DNA from: an uncultured Collinsella sp.
GTDB lineage: Bacteria; Actinomycetota; Coriobacteriia; Coriobacteriales; Coriobacteriaceae
Length of the DNA stretch: 64,000 bases
NCBI GenBank assembly: GCA_902493145.1
Contig: CABUOA010000003.1
Coordinates: forward strand, 24,459 to 88,458
Direction of reading: 5' to 3'
The notes beneath the pieces are model-generated. The model saw only the letters and a list, made by a program, of their open reading frames with translations, was not told the origin of the DNA and ran no database searches. The stretch's first letter is position 1, and the number at the start of each line of letters is the position of its first letter. This document shows, piece after piece, positions 41,839 to 51,626 of the stretch. Both the position numbers and the translations under genes were made by a program.

Positions 41839-42576
41839 TTATTTTACTGCAAACTCCGGGCTAAATACTACCCTGCCCAGGCGAACGAGCGTAGAGCCCT
41901 CCTCAAGGGCAGGCTCAAAGTCCTCGCTCATGCCGCAGGAAAGCTCAGGCAGGTTCAAATCGGGATGCGCAGCCTCCAGCTCATCCCTCAGCTCACGAAG
42001 CCCCGCAAAGGTGCGGCGTGCCACATCCTTATTCCCCCGGGGCGCCATAGTCATAAGCCCCTGTACGCAAATTCCCTCAAGTTCCGCAAGCTCACCCGCG
42101 GCGGCGCGAATCTCATCGGGCGAAAAGCCTCCCTTCGACTCCTCACCACTCACATTGACCTCGATGAGCACACGCTGGGGGCCGGCGAGCTCGCCTGCCT
42201 CAATCTTGCGGACAGCACGGCTCGAGATCGCCTGTGCCAGATGCAGCGAACCCACCGAGTGAATCAGCTCGGCTGAGCCCAGCACCGCATTGATCTTATT
42301 GGTCTGCAGGTTGCCGATCATATCGAAGCGCACCTCGGGCAGCTCCTGATGCTCCGCCAGACCCGTGAGCTTGCGAACCAGCTCCTGCGGGCGGTTCTCG
42401 GCAAAATGGCGATACCCCGCCTGGATGGCAGCAACAGTCTCATCGACACCAACGGTCTTGGACACGGCAATGAGGCGCGCGGCGTCGTGGGGGCGGCCCG
42501 CGCGATCGAGCGCCGCATAAAAACGTTCCAGAATCTGCTCGCGGCGAGCGCGCATCAAATCCAAATAGTTATCCAT
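41839..42576 (-). CDS. yggS: YggS family PLP-binding protein (PLP homeostasis)
   Basis: 245 residues, the usual size. The PLP lysine is in LIAVSKTVGVDETVAAIQ near residue 36, followed by FAENRPQELVRK, FDMIGNLQTNKIN and LIEVNVSGEESKGG, LMTMAPRG and ELSCGMSEDFEPAL, which are all family landmarks. YggS/PLPHP buffers free pyridoxal phosphate. The ATG at 42574-42576 has GGAGG nine bases upstream. In most actinobacteria it directly follows pgeF; here the pst operon is in between. Confidence 0.94.
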   Translation of the reverse strand: MDNYLDLMRARREQILERFYAALDRAGRPHDAARLIAVSKTVGVDETVAAIQAGYRHFAENRPQELVRKLTGLAEHQELPEVRFDMIGNLQTNKINAVLGSAELIHSVGSLHLAQAISSRAVRKIEAGELAGPQRVLIEVNVSGEESKGGFSPDEIRAAAGELAELEGICVQGLMTMAPRGNKDVARRTFAGLRELRDELEAAHPDLNLPELSCGMSEDFEPALEEGSTLVRLGRVVFSPEFAVK

Positions 42577-42626
42577 TGCCAATCGCCTCCGCTGACAGCC
42601 AAACAAGTAGTCCCATGCTAACGCAA

Positions 42627-42658
42627 GAGCGCGGCCCCGCATGTGCAAGGCCGCGCTC
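42627..42658 (-). terminator. Terminator of the pst-phoU operon
   Basis: Minus-strand arms GAGCGCGGCC / GGCCGCGCTC with a 12-base loop, followed by TTGCGTT (a weak T-run). It separates phoU from yggS. Confidence 0.7.
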
Positions 42659-42695
42659 ACTTAGGTATTTACAATCTTTCGACGAACGGGGCTAC

Positions 42696-43553
42696 TTACT
42701 CCTCGTCGTCCTCGCCATCGTCCTCGTCCTCAAGATGATCGAGCAGGTAGCGAAGACCCTCGCTGACCTCGTTGGCGGGCACCTTGGCAACGTAACGCGC
42801 GTCGACGGCGGGCCTCATGATAACACCCTCGCCCGAAGGCGCGCGCATGCTCTCGAGCTCATCCTCGTCCACACGGGCGATATCGCCGGCGTTCATACGC
42901 TGACCAGTCAACAGGAAGGTCAGACGGCAAGCGGCATCGATGGAAATGGAAGCGATGCGATCGAGGTAGCGCGAAACCATGATGGCGCGGCGCAGGTCGT
43001 CATAGTTGCTGTCGTCGTCCATAAAGTCGCCCGTATCCATACGGTTAAAGGTGCGGAAGAACTTCTCGTAGGCGGCGTGCACTGGCTCGTCCTCGACGGC
43101 CAGGTTGCAGATGATGGACATGTCATTGGTGACGAGCGCAGAAAGCGAAGAGCCCAGCACCTGGTAGACGGCCTCAGCCTCGGCCTCAACCGTGCCGACA
43201 AGCTCCTTGGGCAGCGAGATGTCGGCCTTGATCATATGACGCGTGGCACGGCAGATCTGACGGACCTTATCGGTCATGCGCTGCAGGTTAAAGTCGACGT
43301 AGATGATCGTCTGAAGCAGGCGGAAGTCGGAGGCGACCGGTGACTGCGTGGCGATCAGGTTGTAGCAGACGGCCTCCAGGTTGGCGCAGCGCGCGTCAAT
43401 CGAAAGCGTGCGCTTCTTGGTCTTGGTGGCGAGCTTGCGGTCGTCGGTCACATAGGCCTTCACGGCATCGTGGAGGGCCAGATCGACGGCCTCATAGATG
43501 CTCAGCATCTCGTGACGGGCCTCGACGAGCTGACGGGAAAACAGTTTGCGCAT
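42696..43553 (-). CDS. phoU: Phosphate uptake regulator PhoU
   Basis: 285 residues, somewhat longer than the usual 220-240 because of an acidic C-terminal extension ending in DEDDGEDDEE. Two PhoU repeats are visible: RCANLEAVCYNLIATQSPVASDFRLLQTII near residues 55-85 and a second near DRIASISIDAACRLTFLLTG. PhoU ties the Pst transporter to a PhoR-type kinase. GGAG is seven bases before the ATG. Last gene of the pst operon. Confidence 0.92.
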   Translation of the reverse strand: MRKLFSRQLVEARHEMLSIYEAVDLALHDAVKAYVTDDRKLATKTKKRTLSIDARCANLEAVCYNLIATQSPVASDFRLLQTIIYVDFNLQRMTDKVRQICRATRHMIKADISLPKELVGTVEAEAEAVYQVLGSSLSALVTNDMSIICNLAVEDEPVHAAYEKFFRTFNRMDTGDFMDDDSNYDDLRRAIMVSRYLDRIASISIDAACRLTFLLTGQRMNAGDIARVDEDELESMRAPSGEGVIMRPAVDARYVAKVPANEVSEGLRYLLDHLEDEDDGEDDEE

Positions 43554-43645
43554 GGTTCACTCCAATCAGTTGGGTGCGGTCATGCCGCCCGCACAGTGAA
43601 TACGCACCGGACCAGGTCCGATCGGCTTGGGACTAGTCGCACCGA

Positions 43646-44449
<804 letters not shown>

Positions 44450-44461
44450 GGGACTCCTTAA

Positions 44462-45367
44462 CTAGCGACGCTTGCGCGACAGGAAGCGCGCAAACAGGTT
44501 GAAGGCCAGAATGATCACCATCAGCAAGAGCGCGGTGCCGTAGGCTGCGTTCATGTTGATGCCGTCGTTGGCAAGCAGGTACAGGTGAACCGTCATGGGG
44601 CGGCCGGAATCGAGCGGCGAGATAGGCAGGTTGATGGCCTGACCCATGGTGTAGAGCACCACTGCGGTCTCGCCAATGGCACGGCCGATGGCGAGGACGA
44701 TGCCCGTGGCAATACGGCCAAAGGCAGAAGGAAGCACAATCCTGGAAACAACCTGCCACTTGGTGGCGCCCAAGCCGTACGCGCCCCAACGGATATAGCG
44801 CGGGACGGCGCGAATGGCCTCTTCGGTGGTGCGCATGACGATGGGAAGCATCAAGAGCGCGAGTGCCAGAGCGGCAGAGACCATCGAAAGGCCCAGGCCC
44901 ATGGCCTCGACAAACAAGGCGTAGCCAAACAGGCCCATAACGATGGAGGGCACCGAGGCCAAAGCGTCAGCAGCGTAGCGAATGAGCTCGACGACCTTGC
45001 CCTGCTTGGCGTACTCGGCCAGATAGACGGCTGCCAGCACAGCGATCGGCGTGCAGATGAGCATGGCAAGCGCCGTCACGTAGATGGTCGAGACGATCGT
45101 GGGCCAAATACCGCCTTCGGCGTTGACGCCCTGGGGCCAACCGAAGATAAAGTCGAGCGAGATGTGTGGCAGGCCGTTGATGACCACGTAGGCGATGATA
45201 GCGACCAGCACCAGCGTGGTGATGTATGCCGCAACGCGGAACACGCCGAGCATGATCTTGTTGGACAGGTCCTTGTTGATGCGACCCTTCTTGCCATGGG
45301 AAAGGGCACGCTTGATGCGCTCGCGCGACGAGGTCGTATCGACCGTCGTGTCAACGGAATCGGACAT
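44462..45367 (-). CDS. pstA: Phosphate ABC transporter permease PstA
   Basis: 301 residues, six membrane segments. LPIVMRTTEEAIRAVPRYIRWGAYGLGATKW holds the EAA-type loop typical of PstA, followed by IGRAIGETAVVLYTMG. Ends three bases from the start region of pstB and starts three bases after pstC. Partner of PstC in the membrane channel. Confidence 0.96.
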   Translation of the reverse strand: MSDSVDTTVDTTSSRERIKRALSHGKKGRINKDLSNKIMLGVFRVAAYITTLVLVAIIAYVVINGLPHISLDFIFGWPQGVNAEGGIWPTIVSTIYVTALAMLICTPIAVLAAVYLAEYAKQGKVVELIRYAADALASVPSIVMGLFGYALFVEAMGLGLSMVSAALALALLMLPIVMRTTEEAIRAVPRYIRWGAYGLGATKWQVVSRIVLPSAFGRIATGIVLAIGRAIGETAVVLYTMGQAINLPISPLDSGRPMTVHLYLLANDGINMNAAYGTALLLMVIILAFNLFARFLSRKRR

Positions 45368-45370
45368 AGC

Positions 45371-46297
45371 CTACCCCCTCTTCTTCTTGGAAATCAGACG
45401 GACGACGCCCACCAGCGTGGCGGAGATGATAAACAGGACCACGCCCATGCCGAACAGCGCCGAGCGGTGCAGACCCGAGGAATAGCTCATGTCGAGCGCA
45501 ATCTGGCTCGTGAGCGTCGAGATGGGGCTCGCAATGCTGTCGGGAATAACCGGGGCGTTACCCACGACCATGAGCACGGCCATGGTCTCGCCGATGGCAC
45601 GGCCCATACCCAGCACGATCGCATCCACGATACCCAGCTTGGCGGCAGGTAGCACGACCTTATAGATGGTCTGCCACTTAGTAGCACCCATGGCATACGA
45701 CGCCTCGCGAATACCCATGGGAATGGAATTGAGGGCATCGATGGTGAGCGTGGTGATGGTAGGGACGATCATGATGGCAAGCACGAACCACGCCGTCAGC
45801 GCACCAAAACCAAGACCACCGGTCACCTGCGCGATAAACGGACGGATGATGATCATGCCAAAGAAGCCATAGATGATAGAAGGGATGCCGGCCAACAGGT
45901 CAACGGCAGGGCTGATGAGCTTGCGCACGCGCTTGCTGGCGATCTCGACCAGATACACGGCCGTGCCCACGCCTAGGGGCACACCCATGGCGAGCGCACC
46001 GACGGTCACCAGACCCGAGCCGGCAAGCAGCGACACGATGCCGTAGTGGCCCTCAGAGGGCGCCCACGTAAAGCTAAAGAAGTCCGCCAGACCGATGTCG
46101 GTAAAGACGGGCAGCGCCGAGTACGTGGTAAAGACAAAAATCAGGATGACGGTAACAACCGCCAAGAACGCGCAGGCAAAGAAAATCCACTGCAGCGCCT
46201 TCTCCTTGATATAGGTGCTGCGCGATACGAGCGCCAGCTCGCGCTTCTTGGGCGCCTGAGCATTCTGCTCAGTCTGGGAGTTTTCCTGTGCTTCCAT
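45371..46297 (-). CDS. pstC: Phosphate ABC transporter permease PstC
   Basis: 308 residues, six membrane segments after a 25-residue soluble N-terminus. SLLAGSGLVTVGALAMGVPLG, LDLLAGIPSIIYGFFG and the EAA loop IPMGIREASYAMGATKWQTI with GRAIGETMAVLMVVGN identify PstC. The ATG at 46295-46297 follows GGGGG by eight bases; it starts one base after the pstS stop, so the two are coupled. Confidence 0.96.
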   Translation of the reverse strand: MEAQENSQTEQNAQAPKKRELALVSRSTYIKEKALQWIFFACAFLAVVTVILIFVFTTYSALPVFTDIGLADFFSFTWAPSEGHYGIVSLLAGSGLVTVGALAMGVPLGVGTAVYLVEIASKRVRKLISPAVDLLAGIPSIIYGFFGMIIIRPFIAQVTGGLGFGALTAWFVLAIMIVPTITTLTIDALNSIPMGIREASYAMGATKWQTIYKVVLPAAKLGIVDAIVLGMGRAIGETMAVLMVVGNAPVIPDSIASPISTLTSQIALDMSYSSGLHRSALFGMGVVLFIISATLVGVVRLISKKKRG

Positions 46298-46298
46298 G

Positions 46299-47135
46299 CT
46301 ACTCACCCCCCTTCTCGTCGTTGGTGACGGGAATAAAGCCCGCCTCGCGAATCTGCTTGTCCATCTTTTCGGACGTCACGTAGTCGATGTAATCCTGCGC
46401 CTGCTGCGAAGGCGCACCCTTCACAAAGAAGTAAAGGTCGCGTGAGATGGGATAGCCGCCGCTCGCGACCGTCTTCTCGGACGCCTCAACATGATTGACC
46501 GAGACGGCCTTGACCGAGGTCTTGGCGTTGAGGCTATCGACGAAGCCCAGCGAAATGTAGCCAATGGCACCGCGCGAACGAGATACCACGTCGCGCACCT
46601 GGCCCGTGCCCGAAAGAACGGCGGAGCGGCGATCGAACGGGGTGCCGTCCATCACGATGGTGCGAAAGGCCTCACGCGTGCCGGACGCCTCATCTCGGTT
46701 GATAACCTGAATCTTCAGGTCCTCGCCACCGACTTCTTTCCAGTTGGTGATCTTGCCGGCATAGATATCGCGGAGCTGCTCGGTCGAGAGGTTATCGACG
46801 GGGTTGTCTTCGTTCACGATGACCGCGATACCGTCGTGGGCAATGACGATGGGAGTCAGGCCCAGATCCTGTTCGTCGGCATTGAGTCCACGGGAGGAGC
46901 TGGCGATATCGGCCGTGCCAGCGCTGACGGCTTCGATGCCAGCGGAAGAGCCCAAACCGGAAACGAGCACGTCGATGCCGGTCTCCTCCTTAAAGCCCTC
47001 TGCCGCAATCTCGGCGATAGGAAGGCAGGTCGTGGAGCCGGCCACGGTGATGGAAGAGGTAGAAGATCCCGAAGAACAGGCGCACAGCGTAAGCGTAAGC
47101 ACAGCGGCGCTCAGGACCGATACGATCTTTCTCAT
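46299..47135 (-). CDS. pstS: Phosphate-binding lipoprotein PstS
   Basis: 278 residues. Signal peptide with lipobox LTLCAC near residue 19, then the phosphate-binding PBP-like fold: ITVAGSTTCLPIAEIAAEGF near residue 30, VSGLGSSAGIEAVSAGTADIASSSR-type region (GTADIASSSRGLN), and RDEASGTREAFRTIVMD near residue 155 (phosphate ligands). Its ATG overlaps the TGA of pgeF (ATGA at 47132-47135). First gene of pstSCAB-phoU. Confidence 0.95.
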   Translation of the reverse strand: MRKIVSVLSAAVLTLTLCACSSGSSTSSITVAGSTTCLPIAEIAAEGFKEETGIDVLVSGLGSSAGIEAVSAGTADIASSSRGLNADEQDLGLTPIVIAHDGIAVIVNEDNPVDNLSTEQLRDIYAGKITNWKEVGGEDLKIQVINRDEASGTREAFRTIVMDGTPFDRRSAVLSGTGQVRDVVSRSRGAIGYISLGFVDSLNAKTSVKAVSVNHVEASEKTVASGGYPISRDLYFFVKGAPSQQAQDYIDYVTSEKMDKQIREAGFIPVTNDEKGGE

Positions 47136-47932
47136 AGCATCACGCCGATCGCGGCATGGCGCCCACAGGTGCCGTCCTCGTTACGGTAGGAATAAAAGCG
47201 GTCGTTCTGACGCACGGTCGAAAGCTGGGTATCCACGATATTATCCGCGTCGACACCGACATCTACCAGCGCCTCGCAAATGGCAGCGGAAAGATCGAGC
47301 ATGCGAGAGGTACTCGCATCGATGCAAGAGAACTCGGCGGCAAAGCGATCCATGAGCTCCTGGGAAACCTCGTACTCGTCACCCAGGATATGGGGCCCGA
47401 TATAGGCGGAAACGTCGCTCGCATCGCAGCCGGCAGCATCGCAAAGCGCCTGGCACGCCTTGGCAGAAATACGTGCAATCGTGCCCTTCCAACCGGAGTG
47501 CACCACGGCAAATCCGCCGGGGGCCACCAGCACCACGGGAACGCAGTCGGCAAAGCAGAGCAGCACGGGCACGTCATGGGCCGTACAGACGATGGCATCG
47601 CAGCCCTCGGCAATCTGCTCGCGAACAGCCTCAAGATCGTCGGCGCCGTTCGAAGTCACCGTAACGATATGGTCACCATGTACCTGATTGGGCACGAGCA
47701 GATTATGCTCGCACTCAGTGGCGCCCATAGCTTCGAGCGCTCGACGACGATTTTCTTGAACTGCAAAGGGGTCATCGCCTACATGCGAGCCCAGGTTGAG
47801 CGAGGAGTACGCATCTTCGGAAACACCACCGGTGCGCTCGGTAAAGGCAAAGCGGACATCGGATGTCGCGCCCTCCACCAACGTAACTCCATCATGGTCG
47901 ACACGCGAAACCCTGTCCGCACGTGCTGCCAT
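47132..47932 (-). CDS. pgeF: Peptidoglycan editing factor PgeF (YfiH/laccase-domain)
   Basis: 266 residues. The family residues are visible: PNQVHGDHIVTV near residue 90, LLCFADCVPVVLVAPGGFAVVHSGWKGT near residues 128-155 (Cys and His), and YIGPHILGDEYEVS. In E. coli it removes wrongly inserted amino acids from cell wall precursors; others report polyphenol oxidase or nucleoside activities. AGGAGG lies seven bases before the ATG at 47930-47932. Downstream of ftsZ in the usual actinobacterial order, here coupled to pstS. Confidence 0.93.
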   Translation of the reverse strand: MAARADRVSRVDHDGVTLVEGATSDVRFAFTERTGGVSEDAYSSLNLGSHVGDDPFAVQENRRRALEAMGATECEHNLLVPNQVHGDHIVTVTSNGADDLEAVREQIAEGCDAIVCTAHDVPVLLCFADCVPVVLVAPGGFAVVHSGWKGTIARISAKACQALCDAAGCDASDVSAYIGPHILGDEYEVSQELMDRFAAEFSCIDASTSRMLDLSAAICEALVDVGVDADNIVDTQLSTVRQNDRFYSYRNEDGTCGRHAAIGVML

Positions 47933-48086
47933 ACTAAAGCCTCCTAATAACACAAGTACCGCGGCGTCGCCGCGCAGTCCGCGTTTATACGGCTGTCATA
48001 CTTCCTTAAAAGGATACCCGCAGCGGTAGGGACCAAACGTAAAGGGAACGTAAGGAGATTGGAGGCTTTCGTTTACAAACGAGAAA

Positions 48087-48120
48087 CAAAACGGGGTGCA
48101 TCCAAATGGACACACCCCGT
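48087..48120 (-). terminator. Terminator of ftsZ
   Basis: Minus-strand ACGGGGTG/CACCCCGT stem (48113-48120 / 48091-48098) followed by TTTTG, 23 bases after the ftsZ stop. Confidence 0.82.
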
Positions 48121-48142
48121 GCAGGTCATTGAGAAAAACGAA

Positions 48143-49297
48143 CTAGAAGCTACCGCGCTTTAGGAAGTCGGGAAGCTCGAACTGGTCGTTGCCAAAGTTG
48201 GGCAGCTCGGTACCACCGACGTTGCGGGTCGGAGCGGCCTGAGCCGGGCTGGCAGCCGGAGCGGTGCGCTGCGGCTCAGCGGAGGCAGCGGCCTTGCTCT
48301 GAGACTGCTGAGCAGCAAAGAGCTCATCCTGACGGTTGACGTTGGAGTCGGAGAAGCCCGTAGCGATGACGGTGATACGCACCTGATCGCCCAGGGACTC
48401 GTCGACAACGGTACCGAAGATGATGTTGGCCTCGGGGTCGACGGCGTTGGCGACAACGTCGGCGGCGTCGCTGATCTCCTGGATGCCCAGGTCCTTGGAA
48501 CCGGCGATGGAGAGCAGCACGCGCGTGGCACCATCGATGGAGCTCTCGAGCAGCGGGCTGGAGATGGCCTGCTGGGCAGCGTCGACGGCACGAGTATCCC
48601 CAGAAGAGGTACCGATACCCATCATGGCGGTACCGGCCTGCTTCATGATGGTCTTAACATCGGCGAAGTCCAGGTTGATGATACCGGGGACGGTGATGAG
48701 GTCGGTGATGCCCTGGGTGCCCTGGGAAAGGACGCCATCGGCAATCGCGAAGGCCTCGAGCATGGTGGTCTTCTTCTCGGCGATGTCGAGCAGTTTATCG
48801 TTAGGAATGACGATCATGGTGTCGACGCAATCGGAGAGGGTCTTGATGCCCTCCTCGGCGCTCTTCTTACGCTTGCGGCCCTCGAAGGTGAAGGGCTTGG
48901 TCACGACGGCGACGGTCAGTGCGCCGACCTCGTTCATCGCGATATCGGCAACGATGGGAGCAGCGCCGGTACCGGTGCCGCCGCCCTCGCCGCAGGTGAT
49001 AAACACCATGTCGGCGCCAGCGAGCGCCTCGGCGATGTCGTCGCGGGACTCATCGGCAGCCTTGCGGCCAACCTCGGGATTGGCGCCGGCGCCCAGGCCG
49101 CGGGTAAGGTCGGTGCCGATGTGCACCTTGATATCGGCATCAGAGATCGCGAGTGCCTGAGCATCGGTGTTGATGGCAACAAACTCGACGCCGCGGATGC
49201 CCTCTTCGATCATTCGATTGACCGCGTTGGTACCGCCGCCGCCGACGCCGACCACCTTAATGACGGCAAGGTAGTTGTTGATCTCTGTCTCGTGCAT
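48143..49297 (-). CDS. ftsZ: Cell division protein FtsZ
   Basis: 384 residues. Tubulin-like GTPase. VVGVGGGGTNAVNRM at residues 16-30, the tubulin signature GEGGGTGTGAAP near 104-115, and NVDFADVKTIM-type IINLDFADVKTIM near 208. A variable Ala/Pro/Gln linker (about 325-365) leads to the C-terminal peptide ELPDFLKRGSF, which binds SepF and other partners. GGAGG is six bases before the ATG. Own promoter and terminator. Confidence 0.98.
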   Translation of the reverse strand: MHETEINNYLAVIKVVGVGGGGTNAVNRMIEEGIRGVEFVAINTDAQALAISDADIKVHIGTDLTRGLGAGANPEVGRKAADESRDDIAEALAGADMVFITCGEGGGTGTGAAPIVADIAMNEVGALTVAVVTKPFTFEGRKRKKSAEEGIKTLSDCVDTMIVIPNDKLLDIAEKKTTMLEAFAIADGVLSQGTQGITDLITVPGIINLDFADVKTIMKQAGTAMMGIGTSSGDTRAVDAAQQAISSPLLESSIDGATRVLLSIAGSKDLGIQEISDAADVVANAVDPEANIIFGTVVDESLGDQVRITVIATGFSDSNVNRQDELFAAQQSQSKAAASAEPQRTAPAASPAQAAPTRNVGGTELPNFGNDQFELPDFLKRGSF

Positions 49298-49350
49298 GTC
49301 GGTCCTCCGAACAAAGGTTATAGCCATAGCATGGGTCGACCCCTGCGCAC

Positions 49351-49379
49351 ATTAACCTTCAGGTTGAAAGTAAATGCAA
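49351..49379 (-). promoter_or_regulatory. Predicted ftsZ promoter with palindrome in the spacer
   Basis: Minus-strand TTGCAT (49374-49379), 17-base spacer, GTTAAT (49351-49356). The spacer overlaps AACCTTCAGGTTGA (49354-49367), a near copy of which occurs at 63878-63891. Confidence 0.5.
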
Positions 49380-49496
49380 AGGTAAACCGTATTATGTTTG
49401 CACATTATGAACGTATCAGTCAAATAATTGACCGTGAAAACCAAACAAACCAGATAAACGGCGTGGTATGGCCCCTCAACAAAGCATCAACCAGCG

Positions 49497-50753
49497 CTAC
49501 GAGGTCGGAGCATTCCTAAATGTGTAGTTGCCCGGAGAGCGCACATTGATATACGTTACGCCCTCTACCTGCGAAAGCAACTTGGTGACTACGCGTTCCT
49601 TCTTGGCGATATCGTCCGAATCGCCCAGCGACACCTCAATGCCGTTATTGAGGTTTGCCGAGATGGCTTCGACCGAAGGCGTGGAAATATCCTTGACTTG
49701 TCCCAAGAACTCGCTCGAAAAACCACGCACATAATCCAGGCCGGCCTTAACGGCTTTGGAGTTCACCGCCTGGCCGGAAACCGGAGCGACATCCGCCGAG
49801 ACATCAGTCAACAACACCGCGCCATAGTGCTTAGCGAGCGCCAGTGCGGCATCAATGCCGGTCAGGGTATTTGAGCCCTGCCCCGTCGTGATGACGTTGC
49901 CCTGGTCATCCACTTCGACCGACGTCGACAGCGGGGCGATCCAGGTGTCATCATCCCCGATGGCCCAGGCAAGGTCATCGGAGCTGATATACGCAATGGC
50001 GATAACTTTACGCTCCGTCGGCGTGATGATAAGCGTATGGGGAAACTGGCGCTGGACATCCACGCCCGAAACCCACGGGTTCTGCTTGAGATCCTCGGTA
50101 ATCTGGTCGGGATCGACGTTAAAAAGCGACGTTCCCTCGGGCAAGTCGATCAGCTGGATAGCATCGTGCTTCGTCACATGCTCGCTGCCTTGAATCTGAA
50201 TATCAGTGGCAGTAAACAATCCAGAGTTGATCACCACGATGGCAACGACGACGAGCACGGCCAAGACGGCCAGAACGCCGCCCACGATTTTGCCTTTGCC
50301 TGTAACGACAGAAGCGGCGTCTGATGTTTTATTTGCCATCGCTCCAAGTGAAGATAACGGGTTGAAACCTTTTTTACTCGAAGGCTTCTTGGCGGTAGCC
50401 GGCACCGATGTCAGCGAGCGCGGTTTCGATGCGCCCAGCGTGCGACCTGGACGCGCCGCTTTAGTTCCCGTCGAGGGCTTGGGAGCTGCCATGGGACGGG
50501 CAGGCTTGGCGCCCATAACAGGCTTTGACGTCACCGAGGGACGCGAGGACTTTTTTGCGGCCGGACGATTACCGAGCTGCGAGCCGACGACCGGACGACT
50601 GGTCTGTCGAGCATGCCCGACAGACTTAGAGTGCGCGACGGTATTGCCTTGAGGTTTGGCAGGCGCGCCGGAACGCCCTCCGGCGCGGCGGAAGGTGGGT
50701 TTCGATGCTCTAGAAGCCGAGGAATTTAACTTCCGGTCTGAGCTCGATGCCAT
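49497..50753 (-). CDS. ftsQ: Cell division protein FtsQ (POTRA domain)
   Basis: 418 residues, long for the family. The first 150 are basic and low in complexity, rich in Ser, Arg, Pro, Lys and Ala (several KP-S-G type repeats). One membrane segment follows (GGVLAVLAVLVVVAIVVINSG, about 160-180), then the POTRA domain FTATDIQIQGSEHVTKHDAI and the FtsQ region NPWVSGVDVQRQFPHTLIITPTERKVIAI. It links FtsB/FtsL to the wall synthases. The start overlaps murB by 44 bases. Confidence 0.9.
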   Translation of the reverse strand: MASSSDRKLNSSASRASKPTFRRAGGRSGAPAKPQGNTVAHSKSVGHARQTSRPVVGSQLGNRPAAKKSSRPSVTSKPVMGAKPARPMAAPKPSTGTKAARPGRTLGASKPRSLTSVPATAKKPSSKKGFNPLSSLGAMANKTSDAASVVTGKGKIVGGVLAVLAVLVVVAIVVINSGLFTATDIQIQGSEHVTKHDAIQLIDLPEGTSLFNVDPDQITEDLKQNPWVSGVDVQRQFPHTLIITPTERKVIAIAYISSDDLAWAIGDDDTWIAPLSTSVEVDDQGNVITTGQGSNTLTGIDAALALAKHYGAVLLTDVSADVAPVSGQAVNSKAVKAGLDYVRGFSSEFLGQVKDISTPSVEAISANLNNGIEVSLGDSDDIAKKERVVTKLLSQVEGVTYINVRSPGNYTFRNAPTS

Positions 50754-51621
50754 ACGCCTCCCTCACCTTTCCGTGCACATGTCTGATAACCGCGGCAACG
50801 TCATCAGCCGAGGCAGTTCCGTTATTAACGATAAAATTAGCGTGAACGGGCGAAACTTCCGCGCCGCCAATCGAAAAACCCTTTAATCCACAATCCTCGA
50901 TAAGCTTGCCCACACTCGCATCGGGCGGGTTGCGAAAGACAGACCCGCAGGATGCGCGACCCATGGGCTGCGTACGCTTGCGCCTTGTAAGGTACCGCTC
51001 CATGCGCTCGCGAATGTCGGCCTTGGGCGCCGGTTTTAGCTTGAGCACGCACTCGAGGATGATCTCATTGCGGGGAAGGCTACATTCGCGGTAGCCCCAA
51101 GAGATCTCGGACCCCGCATAATGCTTGATACCGGATGCCGGGTCAAACGTTACGACATCCTCAACCAGCGAGCCAATCCACTCGGTCCGCGTGCCGGCAT
51201 TCATAGATATCGCACCGCCGACCGAACCAGGAATGCCAACGGCAAACTCAAGGCCCGAGAGGCTACGCGACAGGGCATCGTTGACCAGGCGCGCAAACAT
51301 CACGCCCGCACCGACCGTCAGCGTACAACCGTCATCGGCAACAACCGTGCGCTGGAACTCATGTCCGAGCGAAATGACGGCACCGCGATAACCGCCATCG
51401 GCAACCAGCAGATTGGAGCCCTTGCCGATGATGACCCACGGCACCTGCTCGCGATCGAGCACCGCCACGGCGCGGCGGAGGGCATGATAGCTATGGCACG
51501 TCACAAAAAGGTCGGCCTTGCCGCCGATACGATAGCTCGTATGACGCGCAAGGCGCTCGTCCTCGATCACATCCGTGTCGATCATGCCCGAGAGCGCCAT
51601 GACGGCGTTAAACAAACCCAT
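50710..51621 (-). CDS. murB: UDP-N-acetylenolpyruvoylglucosamine reductase
   Basis: 303 residues. FAD enzyme that makes UDP-MurNAc. SYRIGGKADLFVTCHSY near residue 29, IIGKGSNLLVADGGYRGAVI near 75, LEFAVGIPGSVGGAISMNAG near 125, and GRASCGSVFRNPPDASVGKLI near 220 with the catalytic serine in CGSVF. The C-terminal Glu is in GGAEVSPVHANFIVN-type motif. Starts six bases before the murC stop is cleared, with no strong ribosome site, so translation is probably coupled to murC. Confidence 0.95.
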   Translation of the reverse strand: MGLFNAVMALSGMIDTDVIEDERLARHTSYRIGGKADLFVTCHSYHALRRAVAVLDREQVPWVIIGKGSNLLVADGGYRGAVISLGHEFQRTVVADDGCTLTVGAGVMFARLVNDALSRSLSGLEFAVGIPGSVGGAISMNAGTRTEWIGSLVEDVVTFDPASGIKHYAGSEISWGYRECSLPRNEIILECVLKLKPAPKADIRERMERYLTRRKRTQPMGRASCGSVFRNPPDASVGKLIEDCGLKGFSIGGAEVSPVHANFIVNNGTASADDVAAVIRHVHGKVREAYGIELRPEVKFLGF

Positions 51622-51626
51622 TAGAC

